Positions 46,917-59,692 are shown, numbered from the stretch's first letter. The stretch: DNA of 64,000 bases from Aedes albopictus (GCF_035046485.1 NC_085137.1:343408505-343472504); one strand, 5' to 3'. The notes: generated by a model not told the origin, from the letters alone. A program made the numbers and translations.

Positions 46917-48135
46917 TTATTAATAATTCTGAAATAGAGTGCCCTAGGATCTTAAAAAATATAGCCCCAGAATCCCAAGCATTTCTGCAGCATCATGACA
47001 CAAATTCCCCAGAGTCTTGAGAGAAATTTCCTCAGATGCCTGACGGGGATTACTCCAGAAAGCCGAAATTTCAGAGAATCTTGGGAAGAGTTCCCGCAAA
47101 ATACTTAGTGATATTCCCCCAGAATCTTAAACGAATCGAACGCAGAATCCTGAGAAGAATACCACTAAACTTCGGTTGGGAATTCCTCCAGAATCCTAAG
47201 AAATATTCCCCCAGAATTCTGAGAGGAATTTCGCCACAATTCTGAGAATGCTGAGTATGATTCGCCAAGAAGTCTGAGAGGAGTTCCTGAGAATGCTGAG
47301 AAAGATTTTCTGTGTGTGCTGCGAAGTGAGGGTCTTTCAGAATCCTTAGAGGAATAAACCCAGATCATTCAGAAATTTCTTAGAATTTCGAAAGGGATTT
47401 CACCCTTGGTAGAAAAACCCAAAATCCAGGCATTATTTCTCTTAGAATCCAGAGATTTCTTAGAACTCTGATAGGTATTCTCATATAATACTGCTGAGAA
47501 AAAATCCTCCAGAATTTTTAAAGGGACTCTTCCATAATTATGAGGATTCCTTTAAAATTTTGTGAGAGATTCCTTCAAAATGCTGAAAATTATCACACCA
47601 ACATCCTGAGAGATCTTATTCTAGAAAAGAGAGTAAGTCTCTTCCAATACGACTTCTCCCTGAATTCTATTAAGTATTTTCCTAGAATCCTGGGAGAGAT
47701 TACTACAGTTTTCTAAGATGGATTCCCTCAGAATCTTCAATAGAAATTCTTCCAGAATCCTTAGGGATTTCTCAGATTTCCGAGATGAATTCTCCTTGAA
47801 TCCTGGAACTGATTGCTTCAGAATCCTGAGAGAAGTTTTTCCTTGGGATTCTCCTAGAATGCTTGAACGGATATCCCCAGAACACCCTGGTGAATTCTTC
47901 CAGAATACTTAGAGGCATTCTCCTGCAGTATTGAAAGACATCCCGTTAGAATCCTGAAAGAGATTGCTCAAGAACCCTGAGAGGAATTCTCAAAACAAAA
48001 AAAGATGGACTGACCTAGAATCCTGAAAAGGATGCGCTAGAACCCTGAAAGGGACTCTATAGACCACAAAGAGTATTCGTTTAGAATTCTGAGAAAGATT
48101 CACTTAGACTCCTGGGTGGGATTGACCAAGAAATA

Positions 48136-48510
48136 AAGGTATGCCTCGATTTAGTGAACCCTAGATTAAATAACCCTCCATTTTATATACATTTTTAATC
48201 GCATCGATTGGCGCGTAACATTGGATCAAGGAAAGGTTTTGAACCTTTGTTCTGAATCTGGCTACATATATACTCTCATAATAGGTTCTCACTTCATGAG
48301 CGCAGCGTGGGCGTGAGTGCTGAGCAGGAAACCAACTTCACGCGGTGGCGAGGAGCGTGTTCACCTCGTAGGCCCGAGTATAGCAGAGTTAGGCCCGACG
48401 CCAATCTGTGTTCTCCAAAGTTCGGCCAATGAAGTTCTGTCAGTCCTAGGATCTCAAGCTTCAAACGGCAGTTTACCCTGCTGGGATATGGTTAGTACAT
48501 TCCAAGTTCC
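48136..48510. other. transition sequence with probable LINE-derived DNA
   Basis: The part 48300-48510 is GC-moderate and includes CCGACGCCAATCTGTGTTCT and CTGGGATATGGTTAGTACAT, phrases I associate with Aedes LINE 3' regions. That association is weak. No gene was identified. Confidence 0.3.
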
Positions 48511-48600
48511 AAATCTCGCCTGTTGTTTCGCGCTAAATGTCGTTGTCGTTGAATCAGTTCGTAATCTTTCATTTTCGGTTTCTGCAACGGTTTTTGAGTT
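48511..48600. repeat. 90-bp direct repeat, left copy
   Basis: It is identical to 48840-48929 except for one base. The right copy is in frame with the RNase H-like remnant, so this left copy is a partial duplication of that remnant's N-terminal portion. Confidence 0.95.
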
Positions 48601-48929
48601 ACATATAAATATAAATATTTGGTGTACAAGTTTGAATCAAACTACAAGCAAAATAAAGTGCTGTTAACTCAGCAACATAAATAGAACAAGGATTCTCCAA
48701 TTTAAAAAAATGTGTTAGATAATGGTTAAATACACCAAAACCTGCAACCTCTCCAATCAAATAACCATCAGTAAAATAAATTTGTTCAAGATCAACCCCA
48801 GTAAATTTTCGATTAAATAACAAGTGGGCAAAATAAAAAAAATCTCGCCTGTTGTTTCGCGCTAAATGTCGTTGTCGTTGAATCAGTTCGTAATCTTTCA
48901 TTTTTGGTTTCTGCAACGGTTTTTGAGTT
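48599..48929 (-). pseudogene. LINE-derived RNase H fragment
   Basis: On the minus strand, about 105 residues include IYFTDGYLIGEVAGFGVF and, later, YVAELTALYFACSLI. These match the first Asp block and the Glu helix (AEL.A) of type I RNase H domains found in I/LOA-clade ORF2. The rest of ORF2 is missing. Its N-terminal part is duplicated at 48511-48600. Confidence 0.72.
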
Positions 48930-51257
48930 TCGGGAACAGTTGGTTGTTGGCATAAGATCTCCTATTCACCGTGGTGAGACTGCCACCTCAGGTATAGCTC
49001 CCGGTGGAAGAGCATTTCATACGCAGCTGCTGGATGCCAGAACAGACGCTGTTTGAGCCGCACTTCCTTGGTGAACATACGCTCGAGACGTACCTCCTCA
49101 ATCTAGCTGCTTTGTTATTTTATAAAAAATGAAGAACCAAAAAATGAGAAAATACATCCAGTTTCGCCTTAATGTTGAATGTAAACCAGACCAGCAACGT
49201 AGACTAACTCTGTAGCCGAAAATGGCAGCCATACGGAATGGTACAACAACCAGGATCATTATCCCTGCCACACCGAGCCATATAACGGAAAATATTGCAT
49301 TTAGATCAAAAGCCAATCTACTATTTCTTTCCGTATCTTCCATCGTACCGAATGCCCGGAGTTCAGCCTTCCGATTTCTCCATTGCCTTGGGAAGAAAAT
49401 TCTCCGTGTAATTAGTTGGCTGACTCATGGTGGTTTTCTGTTTCCTCTACCGGTCCAAAAAAAAATGGAAGCGCACACCAGGAAGACGTTAAATGACCGG
49501 GACGGGACCGACTAACTTGGTAGCTGCAACCGCCAAGCCGTGCAAAGTAGGAGGATATTCCATGCCGTCTGCCGTTTCGGTTGGCACCGCTCGCCGCCCG
49601 CACTGCTATCGCCTGGTCGTCAGCAAGGTGATTATATTTAAAACGGTGAATTATAATCAGCGTAGATGCTGCTGTTGAGGATTTATGAACTGTCAGTGTT
49701 TTCCGATTTCGGAGCTTTCTACGGTTTGGTGCAAACGACATGGCAGCAGCTCTGTTGTAGATATCCCCTTGAATCCCCCGGAATATGGCTGAACGCAGGC
49801 TTTCCGGCGCGCAGCAGCAACACCCAGCCAGCACGATGAGGGATTCTTTTAATTTAGTTTGACAATGGTGTCGGTGCCGTATCGTTGCAGGATTTAATTA
49901 AAAAATAAACAATTTATCATTGCACTGTGGGCTGCTCTTGGAGCAAGGATCAAGCCATACGTAATGTTCCTATGTATATCTCGCTTGATGTTGCTCTCTG
50001 TTGTTTAGGAGAGGATGCTACTCTTTGAGGCCGAGGGTTCAAGCGAAAGCATCTCCCAGGATTATTAATGATCTAAATACATAATTTCGGATTATGTCTG
50101 AAGCCTGCGGGAGCACACAAAACCGGGGGCAGATGGGAAAGATTTCTAATTAAAAAGATAAACAGAAGCCCGTCAGCCTTCCGTCATCCGGATCAGGCCA
50201 GGATAGATGATGAGAACGCGTGCTCCTTGGAACGGCACATTCTCGAAACAGGGCGACAAGTGCTCTCCAGTTCCACTCTTGCTGCTGCCTTCTGGTATGC
50301 GGAGCGGATGCTGCTTCTAGGGCTGATCTCGGCAAGAATGGTTAAGTGGATGAATTCTTGTTTACTTGTTTGCTTTCGGGGAGAAAGACCGCTTAAAATA
50401 AACACACTTCTCAAAAGTACATCCTGATTGAGCCTTAGCATATAAAAAAGTGTGATGAAAATCTTTTGAAAGGAGCAGAGAAGCTAACGTGAAGTGCATT
50501 TTTATACTTTTCACCATAGCTCCTGCTCTTCAGAACTGTAGTGTTCATTAATCTGCTATTTTTTTTTCATCAGGCAACAAGAGTACTTCAGCGAAAGCAT
50601 GAAAAAACCGAACTATGGAAAGTTAAGTGTTCAATTTTCAAAAAGTGCTCCAATGCCATGCAAGCTCAAGCATACACCCGGTAATGAGTGTCTAGTGCAT
50701 CATTTTCTCTCAACACTCTTTGAAATACATTGCCACTATCCTGCCATCATCGCTGGCTAGAGCTCCGCTTGCATCCTCGGATAAACTACTTACTACTGTA
50801 GTAGTGCCAGGACACCGAAGGAGCTATGTACAGAAAATGGGTACATGCCTAGCTTTTAATGTTTGTGCTGGATTTTTCGCTTTGAGTTCTTGAAGCATTT
50901 TTTATTCATGTCACTCCGTTCATCCACAGTGCGCTCTTTGCTACCTCCTTAGGGCAAAAGCGAGCGTCCTTTGCACTGCCAGCAAGCACCAGCAATGCAA
51001 TGTACCGAACGGGACATCATCAGCCAGCCCGGCCTGGCCGGTAGTGTGGTTTGTCATCTGGCAAAGGAGCAGCCATACCATCCACTTCCGCAAATGTCAT
51101 TTCCCTTTTGAGTTGTGGAAAAATTGCTGGGAATAATTGAGTTAAGAATTTGAATTATGATTGCATTCATTTGCAACGGTGTGCTAGAGCTGCGAGATAA
51201 CGACCTCTGTAGACTTGTTATCGTGATTTTTGTACAGTGATTTTTCCTTTTTTTTCC
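48930..51257. other. LINE scrap followed by single-copy sequence, no recognisable gene
   Basis: 48930-49105 (CTCCTATTCACCGTGGTGAG, GAGCCGCACTTCCTTGGTGA) looks like LINE 3' material. 49110-51250 is GC-moderate and mostly unique. A 140-codon minus-strand frame at 49412-49834 has no recognisable domain and is not called. Confidence 0.35.
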
Positions 51258-51550
51258 GGGGCTCAAATAGTTGCAGTGGTAAATGCGCGGGTTTACGGCA
51301 GACCATGCTGAGGGTGACGGGTTTCCAGTCGGTCCGGCAACTTTTTTTAATAGGTATTTCTTTAAATTTCTTGCGCATGGAGTATCTTGGCAACATGATC
51401 ATTTCCTCAGCAGAGGGGAGGAAACAATGTCTAAACATTTTATTTGCTTACTATTACTAATTATACACAACACATACTGTGTCCCTTGGCGGAGATAGCC
51501 GTGTCATCAACAAATAAGGATTTGTGATATCCCTGAGCCAAGGGCAATGG
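51258..51550 (+). mobile_element. tRNA-derived SINE, family 3
   Basis: The tRNA-like head has TTGCAGTGGTAAATGCGCGG, an internal CAGACCATGCTGAGGGTGAC and a B-box-like GGGTTTCCAGTCGG. The body has TTGGCAACATGATCATTTCC, GCGGAGATAGCCGTGTCATC and ends near CTGAGCCAAGGGCAATGG. A degenerate relative is at 52495-52610. Confidence 0.65.
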
Positions 51551-52494
51551 AAATGGCCTAGAGTTTCGATAGTTTACCTGAAGTGTACGTTCAAATTAAT
51601 AATTTTTTGGAGAAGTTGCGTCCGCATGTGCAACATGTGTACTACACATGTAGCTGGAACGGAAATTTACTTGACAAAAAATCATCCACGTAAGTAAAAC
51701 GAAAGAGTATGGAATGATTTGTATCAACTTCAACTAAACACGCTGCAACTTTCATTTCATTCTGTTCACTTAATCCTGAGATATTGCAGTTTTAAAAACG
51801 GTAGACAAATAAGATGCAGTTTACTAGGTGCGTTTTATTCCATAAACCATAATAAAGTTTAAAATGTGTGTGCTCTCTAGCGCTGACTAGTGTTGTTACT
51901 TCGAATCAAAGCACCCATCATCTATAAGTCCTTGATCAGCCAAACAATCATTGGCGTAGCTAAAGGGGGGCCCCCCCGTAATCCGCAAGCCGCCCCCCCA
52001 GAAATTTTTCATGACTTTATACACTGAAATTAAAAAAAAATCTGAAAACCACTGTCGTGATGACGAACATAGATCTATAATAGACATTTATTTGACATAA
52101 TATGTGCTTAAATTACCAGTTATAGGAGACTTTTCTCAACTTGTCACTCTTTACAAGATCATTATTCAAAATCGTCTATGTAATTAGTTAGTTTTGTTTG
52201 GAAATATTATATAACCAGAATTATATAAATAGTAATGCTTTGTACATCTTCTTTTTTAAATCGCTGAGAAATTAAATCTTAATGATAATTTCCAGGAATT
52301 CTTTGATGGGTATCTTTAAGAATCTTTGAAATTTCTAGCAGCATTACTGCAAAATATGGTTAAGTGCTTCTTTGTGGAAATCAAGTACCATGTGGGAAAA
52401 AAATCTGGTCAAATTTGCAATGGAATTTCAGTAAAAGTTTTTGAATTCCTAGTGAGAATAGATGTCACATAATAAGAAATGATCTATGTAGCTG

Positions 52495-52610
52495 AAGCGT
52501 AAACGCGAGTTTATTCATTAAAACCATGCTGGAGGTGATTTCTAGTCGGTCATTATTAATTTATTTTATTTCGTGGGCCAGGGGTATTTGTGCCTCTATC
52601 AAACAATGCA
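52495..52610 (+). mobile_element. degenerate SINE family 3 relic
   Basis: The words CGTAAACGCGAGTTTATTCA, AAAACCATGCTGGAGGTGAT and TCTAGTCGGTC follow the order seen in the SINE at 51258. It is strongly decayed and lies inside the hAT-type element. Confidence 0.45.
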
Positions 52611-53339
52611 CAAATTAAAATGGTCATTGAGGAAGTTTTAATATATTTAAAAGCTGGTGCTGCAATGAGTAATCTTGAAGGTGTTCATGATTGGACTTCT
52701 TAAAGATTTCTCGGAGATAATTGTGAAATAATTCCTGGATGACTTCTTGGAGAATTTCTTGGCTTCTGTGTCCCTCTAAAATTATCTACAAGAATTCCAA
52801 TACTACAATTCCTCTAGAAATCCTTCAAACTATTCAAAAAATCTACAAGTAATCCTAAAAACAAACCTGGGGTGAATCCCTTAATTACTGAAATTTTTTA
52901 ACTAACCGCTGAATATTTTTTGCAATACCTGCAGGAATCCCTGGAGAAATTTCTGAAAGTATACCTGGAGGAATCCGAAGAGCAATTATGCGAGGAATTG
53001 CAGGAAAAAATCTGAAGAATCCGCATTAGAAATCCCTGTAGAAATTACTAGAAAAAAAAAATAAATGAATCCTTGGAGGAATTTCTGGACGCATTTCTGG
53101 AGGAATCCCTGGAGGAATTCTTCGCGAAATCACAGGAGGAATTCCTAGATGTATTTCTGGGGGAAATCCTGGAGAACCTTCTGTACAAATTCCATGCGGA
53201 ATCGCTGGAAAAGTTCCTGGACCAATGCCTGGAGAATCGGGGGATTTTTTTTATTATCGTACAAATTGGTACGAAGGACCTGCAGGTTGATGATTTTCTT
53301 TTCATAGGTAGGGATCATATATATATTTGAACAAAAACT

Positions 53340-53500
53340 AAATTGAAAAAAAAACAGGGTCGCCTAATTTTCCGGAAAACTCCAGTGGAAACCAACATTT
53401 TCCACAGACACCACCTACTTTGAAAAATCATAACTCAAGAACGAAGCACGGAGACACTTGTTTTTGTGAAATCATAAGCAAATTTTCTCAGATTCCTAGA
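53340..53500 (-). repeat. minus-strand copy of the CTTCGTTCTTGAGTTATGA repeat family
   Basis: GGGTCGCCTAATTTTCCGGA, GAAACCAACATTTTCCACAG, CACCTACTTTGAAAAATC and ATAACTCAAGAACGAAGC are the complements of blocks at 6735-6860. It is inserted in the 12-bp block A4. Confidence 0.8.
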
Positions 53501-56500
53501 TGTGTTTCTGGAGGAAATCCTGGTGAATTTTCTGGATAAATTCCTGACGGAATCCCTGGAGAAGTTAATGGAGTAATGCCTGGAGCATTAGAGAAATTTT
53601 CTGATGAAAATCCAAGATACATTTCCAGAAGAATTCCCAGATGAATTTCTGGAGGAATTCCAGGAGAAATTCCAGGAGGAATTCTTGGAGGAATTCTTGG
53701 AAGAATTTCTGGAGGAATTACTGGAGGAATCTCATGGAAGAATCCTTTGAGGAATTCCTGAAGGAATTTCTGGTATATTCCTGGAGGAATTCATGGTGTA
53801 ATTTCTGGAGGAATCCGTGAAATAACTCCTAGACGGATTTCTAGAGGAATCCCTGTAGTTCAAATTCTTGGATTAATTCCTGGAAGAAATCTGCAAGATT
53901 TTCCGGAGGAATCTCATGGAAAAATTCCTATAGAATTTCTTGAAGAATTTCCTGAAAGAATATCTGAAGGATTTTCTGCAGAAATTCTTGGAGGAATGCT
54001 GTAGGAATTTCCGAAGAAATTCCCGGATCAATTTCTGAAGAAATTCCTGTAGAAACTTCTGAAGAAATATCTGGGGTAAATCTTGGTAGAATTTCTGGAG
54101 GAGTCCCTGGAGGAATACCTGGGACAATTCCTGGATAAATTCATTGAAAGACTTCCTGGAGGATTCCTGAAGAAATCCTTCAAAGAATTCCTAAAGGAAT
54201 TTCAGGAGGAATTCATGCAGGAGCCCCTGGAGGAATTCTTGGAATAATTTCCATAAAAATTCCGGGAGCAATTTCTGGGGAAATTTCTTAAGGAGCCCCT
54301 GGAGAAATTGCGGTAGTAATTTCTGAAGGAATTCCTATATGAACTCCTGAAAAACTTCTGAAGGAATTTTTGAAGAAACCTCTTAAGGAATTCCTAGAAA
54401 AATTCTTAGAGAAATTCTTGGCAAAAACCCTGGAGGAACGTCGGCAGAAATTACTTCAGGAACTACCATACAAGTTCCAGGCGGAATCCGAGCAGGAATT
54501 CTTGGACAAATCTCTATATGAAATAAAATTCCATGGAACTATTCATGGAAGAATTCCAGGAGGAATACCAAAATCAATTCTTTGAGGAATCCTTCAATGA
54601 ATTCCTGGAAGAATCTCTAGAGGAATTCTGGAAGGAATCCATGGAGAAATTTCTGAAGAAATTCTTAGAGAAATTCCTAGAGGAATTCTGAGAGGAATTT
54701 CTGGTGGAGTTCCAGGAGCACTTTCAGAAAGAATTGCTGGAAGAATTACTGGAGGAATCATTGGTGGAATTTTTGGAGGAATCCATGAAATAATTCCTGG
54801 AGGAATGTGTAGAGGAAGCCGAGGAGAAGAAATTCCTGGATTAATTCTTGGAGGAAATTCTGAAAGGATTTCTGGAGGAATTCCTGGAAGAATTCCTGGA
54901 AGAATTCCTGGAAGAATTCCTGAAGCAATTGCTGTACGAATTTCCGAAGAAATGCTTGGAGGAATCCTGGATCCATTCCTGAATAAATTCCCGGAGGTAT
55001 TCCTGAAGAAATACCTGGGGTAATTCCGGTGAAATTCGTGGTAGAAATGCCTGAATGAAATCCTGAGAAAATGCCAAGGGCAATACCTGGAATAAACCTT
55101 GAATGAATTCCGGAAAGAATTTTTGGGGAAATTTTTAAAAGAATCCCTTGAGGATTTCCTGGAGGATTCCTGGAAAAATATTTGAAGGAATTCCTAGAGA
55201 AATCTCAGGAGGAATTCATGCAGGAATCCCAGGAGAAATTATTGGAATAATTCTTGGATAAACTCTGGGAGGAATTCTTGAGGAAATTTCTTAATGAATT
55301 CCTGGAGGATTTTATAGATAAATTCTTGGAGAAATTGCGGTAGTAATTTCTGAAGGAATCTTGGAATGCCTGGAGGAATCTCTATAGAAATGTCTGGAGG
55401 AACTTCTGAAGGAATGCCTGGAGGAACCCTTGGATAAATTTCTGGAGACATTACTGTATCAATTGCTGGAGGAGTATCTCGGGAAATTCCTTAAGAAATC
55501 CTTTGAGGAAACCCTGGAGAACTTCCTTCAAGAATCCCTGAAGAAATTCCTAGACTAATGTCTGGAACAATCTCTGGATAAATTCCTAGATGAATTCATG
55601 GTGGAGTTTTTAGAAGAATTCTGGGATTGAACTCTAGAAGAACTCGCGGAGCAATCTCTAGATGAATTCCTAGAGAAATTCTGGGATGAGTCCATGGAGA
55701 AACTCCCAGGAGAAATTTCTAAAGAAACCTCTTGAAAAATTCCAAGAGGAATCCTTAGAGAACTTCCTAGAGAAATTCTTGGAAGAATTCCTGGGAAAAT
55801 GCTAGGAATAATCCCTGGAGGAATCCCTGAAGCAATTTCTGGAGGAACCTCAGGAGGAACGCCTGGATAGTTCTAGACAAATTCCTGCAGGAAGTTCTGG
55901 CCAAATTCCTTGCGCAATCCCAGGAAGAATTCCTGGATAAATTTGTAAAGGAATTTTCTGGAAAATTCCGAGCAACTATTCCTGGAATGAATTCCTGGAG
56001 GAATCTCGAAAGAAATTCTGGAAGCAATTATTGGAGGAATTTCAGAAGAAATTCCAAGATAAATTTCTGAAGAAATTCCAAGATAAATTTCTAAAGAAAT
56101 TCCGAGAGAAATTTTTGAATAAATTCCAATAGAAATTTGTAGAGTAATTTCCAGAGCGATTTTTGGAGGAATTCCAGGAGGAATTGCGGTAGTAATTTAT
56201 GAAGGGATTCCTATGGGAGTTCCTGGATCAATTCCAGGAGGACTTTCTAAAGAGATTCTTGGGGTAATTCTTAAGAAACCTCTTGAGGAATTCCTGGAGG
56301 CATCCTTAAAGGAATTTCTAGAGAAATACTTGGAAGAATCCCTGGGAGAATTCTTGGAAATAAACCTGGAGGAATTCCTGAAACAATTTCTGGAGGTACC
56401 CCAGGAGGAATTCATGAACAAATCTCTATAGGAAATCTTGGGGAAATTCCGTGGAACTATTAACGGAAGAACTGCAGGAGGAATCCCTAAACGCATACCT

Positions 56501-58037
56501 TGAGGAATCCCTGAATCAATTCCTTGAAGAATCTCTAGAGGAATTCTGGTAGAAATCCATGGAGAAATTTCTGAAGGAATTCCTGGAGAAATTTTTAGAA
56601 GAATTCCGAAAGGAATTTCTGATGGAGTTCCGGAAGGAATTTCCAGAGGAATTTCTGGAGGAATTCCAGAAGGATTTTCAGGAGGCATTACTGCAGAAAT
56701 CATCGGTGGAATTTCTGGAGGGATCCATGAAATAATTCCTGGAGGAATGTGTAGAAGAAACCATATAGAACAAATTCCTCGAATAATTCTTGGAGGAAAC
56801 CCTGGAAAAAATCCTGGATCGATTCTAGAATAAATTCCTGAGGAAATACTTGGGGTAATTCCTGTAGAAATTCTTAGTAGAACTCTTGCAGAAGTCCCTG
56901 AAGAAATGCATGAATAAAATCCTAGAGGATTGGCAGGAGGAATACCTGGAATAGTTATTGAAAAAAATCCGGGAGGAATTTTCGAAGAAATCTCTTGAGG
57001 AGTTTCTGGAAGAATCTCAAGATTTATGATGAAATACAAAGTTCGATTTCTGAGAGAATTCCAGGAGGAGTTTTTGATGAATTCTTAGAGGAAATACTGA
57101 TGAAACCGCTAAAATTCCTGAGGAAATTCTGGATTAATTCCTGTGGGAGTTTCTGAAGGAATCCCAACAAGAGTTCTTGCAGGCATTTTTGAAATAATCC
57201 CGAAATTAGTTTTTGAAAGAATAACAGAAGAAATTTCCGGGGAATCACGGAGGAACTCGGAGTAATTTCTGAAGAAACCCGATGAGCAATCCCGGAAGTA
57301 ACCCCATTAGGAACTCTATGGAATCTCAGGAGAGCTTTCTTAGCGAATACCTTGAAGAATTTTTGTACGAATATTCCTGGATAAAAAAAAAGAAATCAAT
57401 GTCTGCAGTAATTGTTGGAGGAATACTAGGATCCCTAAAGGTTTTTTTGTACAATTTTTTCAAACAATTCTTGGAGTATTTTTTTATAATCTCTAAGTGA
57501 AATTTTTCAAAAGATTTTCTGGAATAAATTCCTGCAGAAATACTTCAAATCATTCCAGATGTAATTATTGGCGCAATCTCTAGTGGAATTCTGGAAGGCA
57601 TATATGGAGAAATCCCTGTAGAAATCTTTGAATACCTGCAGAAACACCTTAGAGGATCTCTGGAGAAATTCCTAAAGGAAACCTCGAAAAAAGCACTGGA
57701 ACAATTGCTGGAGGAGCCTCTAAAGATATCCCAGGACAAATCCCCGAAAAAACGTCTAGTGGAATCCTTAGATGAATTCTTAATTGAATTTCTGGAAGAA
57801 GCCATGATGGAATCACTGAAGCAAGCTATGGAAAAAAAATCTTGGCCGAATTGTTCGTTCTCATATAGTTCACGAAACTGTGAACAAATCTAAAACAGTA
57901 ATTTTGATTACTCAAAACTACAATACCAATTTGCATACTCACATATCGGGCGCCCATCCCGCTTAAAATTCATCTCAAGTCAGGCCCCCCCTGGGCCCCC
58001 TCCAGGAAAAAATCCTAGCTACGCCAATGCAAACAAT

Positions 58038-59692
58038 GCAATGCAATAATGTTAAACACCAACCTTCCGAGTAATCAGGGTACTGAGATATCTATATGAG
58101 ATGGTAATTTCTTTGGTGTTACAACTATTTGTCTGTCACATTTTTTCTTGGTGAACAATAAATTGATGATTAATAATCCTTTCGGATGCTGATATTCCTA
58201 CTAACAAATCTAGATTTTGATTGTATAGACTACGATGAACCTATTCCGTTTGAGCGATACGTACATGAGGCAACTAGGTCACGAGTGGCCTTTCCCCTGT
58301 TAGATACAAAATGCCGAATTGACACAAATACGCCAAGTTTATCCGAACGAAGCAGAGCAGTAGTGGCGGCGCGGTTTCTGTCATGCGAAAAATATGAATG
58401 CTACGCACAAAATTATATTACCCGGGCAGACTGCAGACTGTTTGGCTGGCGTGATTGTGGAGAAACGGTATCGATCGATCGACTCGCTAGCGAACGGGCA
58501 ATGTAGCGTGTATGCATATGTAGACGGCAAAGCGTCCGTAGTTGTTGAGCAGCAGTCGTTGATTGGCATTGGCCCACAGCCTTTTTCCCTTCATTGCATC
58601 GTCTGCTAGTGAACTTCAACCGACAACGCAGCCTCTCGGACGGACGACGAACGGGATACGTCAGACCGGAACGTCCTTGATGTTGGTCGCTTCTGCTTCT
58701 GGTTCGTTCTGTTGTGAAGCATTCCACTGCGTGATGATGGCCGGCTGGCCGAATCGAGCGGAAAAATAACGAAAGTCAGCGAGAAAAGCCGGGACTTCTG
58801 CCAGTCAAGAGGCTCAGCGGCTAAAAGTCTTTCCGAAGCGAAAAGCACGCAACGGCAATAAAACAGGGCGCAGATCCTCCTCCCCGGCGATCCAACGCTG
58901 AGTACAGGACGACACGACAGACAGCCAATAAACGGCCAAAGTAGAGAACAGCCGTAAAAAGTTGTGTTTACTTTAGGCCACATATTTCGTCATAACGCAG
59001 CCAAGTGAGGGAGCAACGTCATCATATTTGTGCCACATTTCACAGTTCTGGTTGATGGTGGTGGCGGTGAATGGCAGTTGCGGTGGTCTTGGAGGCGCCA
59101 GCAGTCATATCTCGGTGATGACGACGACGACGACAATGTTATTCCCGAAATGGAGGTTTGTTTTGCCATGACGGCTGTTGTGAATTGTTGATTTGCTCCA
59201 ATCTCCAATCTAGATCCAGGGATGGCATTTGAATTTATTCCAACAGGAAATAGACAAGTTCATAATTGCGTGGAGCCGCATTGGGACTTCCAGCTTGTCA
59301 GAAAAACATGTGCGCGTACAAGCCACGTGTTCACGGTTATGGAATATTTACGACCATTCTGGGTAATCAAAAACCATAGCATTTCTTTTTGGCGAGACAT
59401 TTGGAACGTGGTGTAGGCAGTGTTTGAATAATATTATTGGAAGGGTTGTCAACATTGAAGCAATACATATTCATCGTTGTTTTATAACCAAAGCTAGAAA
59501 TTTCAAAGAAAATTGGCCTTTTCATATCAATAAGTCCACAAATATGGTTATTCCCACTACACAGGATAAAAATTCTGAAAACTACACGTATCGTAAATAC
59601 TAGAACGTTTAAATTTCCATTTCATTTCATTCGATTTTACATGATAGTACTTCTTGCACACAAAGTTGTAAGCAAGCTCCATACTGCAGACA
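58038..59692. other. single-copy-looking sequence, no recognisable gene
   Basis: 58180-59240 is GC-moderate with open frames of 60-125 codons on both strands and no recognisable domain. It could contain unrecognised non-coding or intronic sequence. Confidence 0.4.

Larger units (their letters stand above)
44960..48135. repeat. degenerate ~24-bp repeat block B
   Basis: The block is built of variants of CCAGAATCCTGAGAG plus GATTCTCC, with a period near 24 bp. It is distinct from, but similar in style to, the 12-bp blocks. It is interrupted by a CACTA-like element (46115-46916). No gene is seen. Confidence 0.7.
52270..57850. repeat. degenerate 12-bp repeat block A4, inside the hAT-type element
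   Basis: The TTC-rich phase is seen from 52270 to about 52900 and the GAA-rich phase (GGAGGAATTCCTGGAAGAAT) from about 52930 to the end. Around 54880-54930 the unit is almost perfect: AATTCCTGGAAG repeats in register. A 280-codon minus-strand open frame at 56197-57039 reads as Pro-Gly-Ile/Ser repeats and is a by-product. This is the least decayed of the blocks. Confidence 0.82.
51949..58029. mobile_element. 6.1-kb hAT-type non-autonomous element filled with 12-bp repeats
   Basis: CAAACAAT stands at 51941-51948 and 58030-58037. The ends are CATTGGCGTAGCTA and TAGCTACGCCAATG, a perfect 14-bp TIR, each followed inward by G/C runs. An 8-bp duplication with CA...TG-type ends is the hAT signature. 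No hAT transposase or BED finger was found; the interior from about 52270 to 57850 is 12-bp repeat with a SINE relic and a piece of the repeat family seen at 1-780. Confidence 0.88.

Noticed and set aside
49412..49834. 140-codon minus-strand open frame starting with a Cys-rich stretch
   Set aside because: No recognisable motif, and overlapping frames are also open.
56197..57039. 280-codon minus-strand open frame rich in Pro, Gly, Ile and Ser
   Set aside because: It lies wholly in the degenerate 12-bp array; the period of 12 keeps phase and avoids stops. No domain is present and neighbouring blocks give similar peptides.
58186..58506. 106-codon plus-strand open frame with several Cys
   Set aside because: Considered as a secreted protein exon, but there is no convincing signal peptide cleavage pattern, splice site or family motif.
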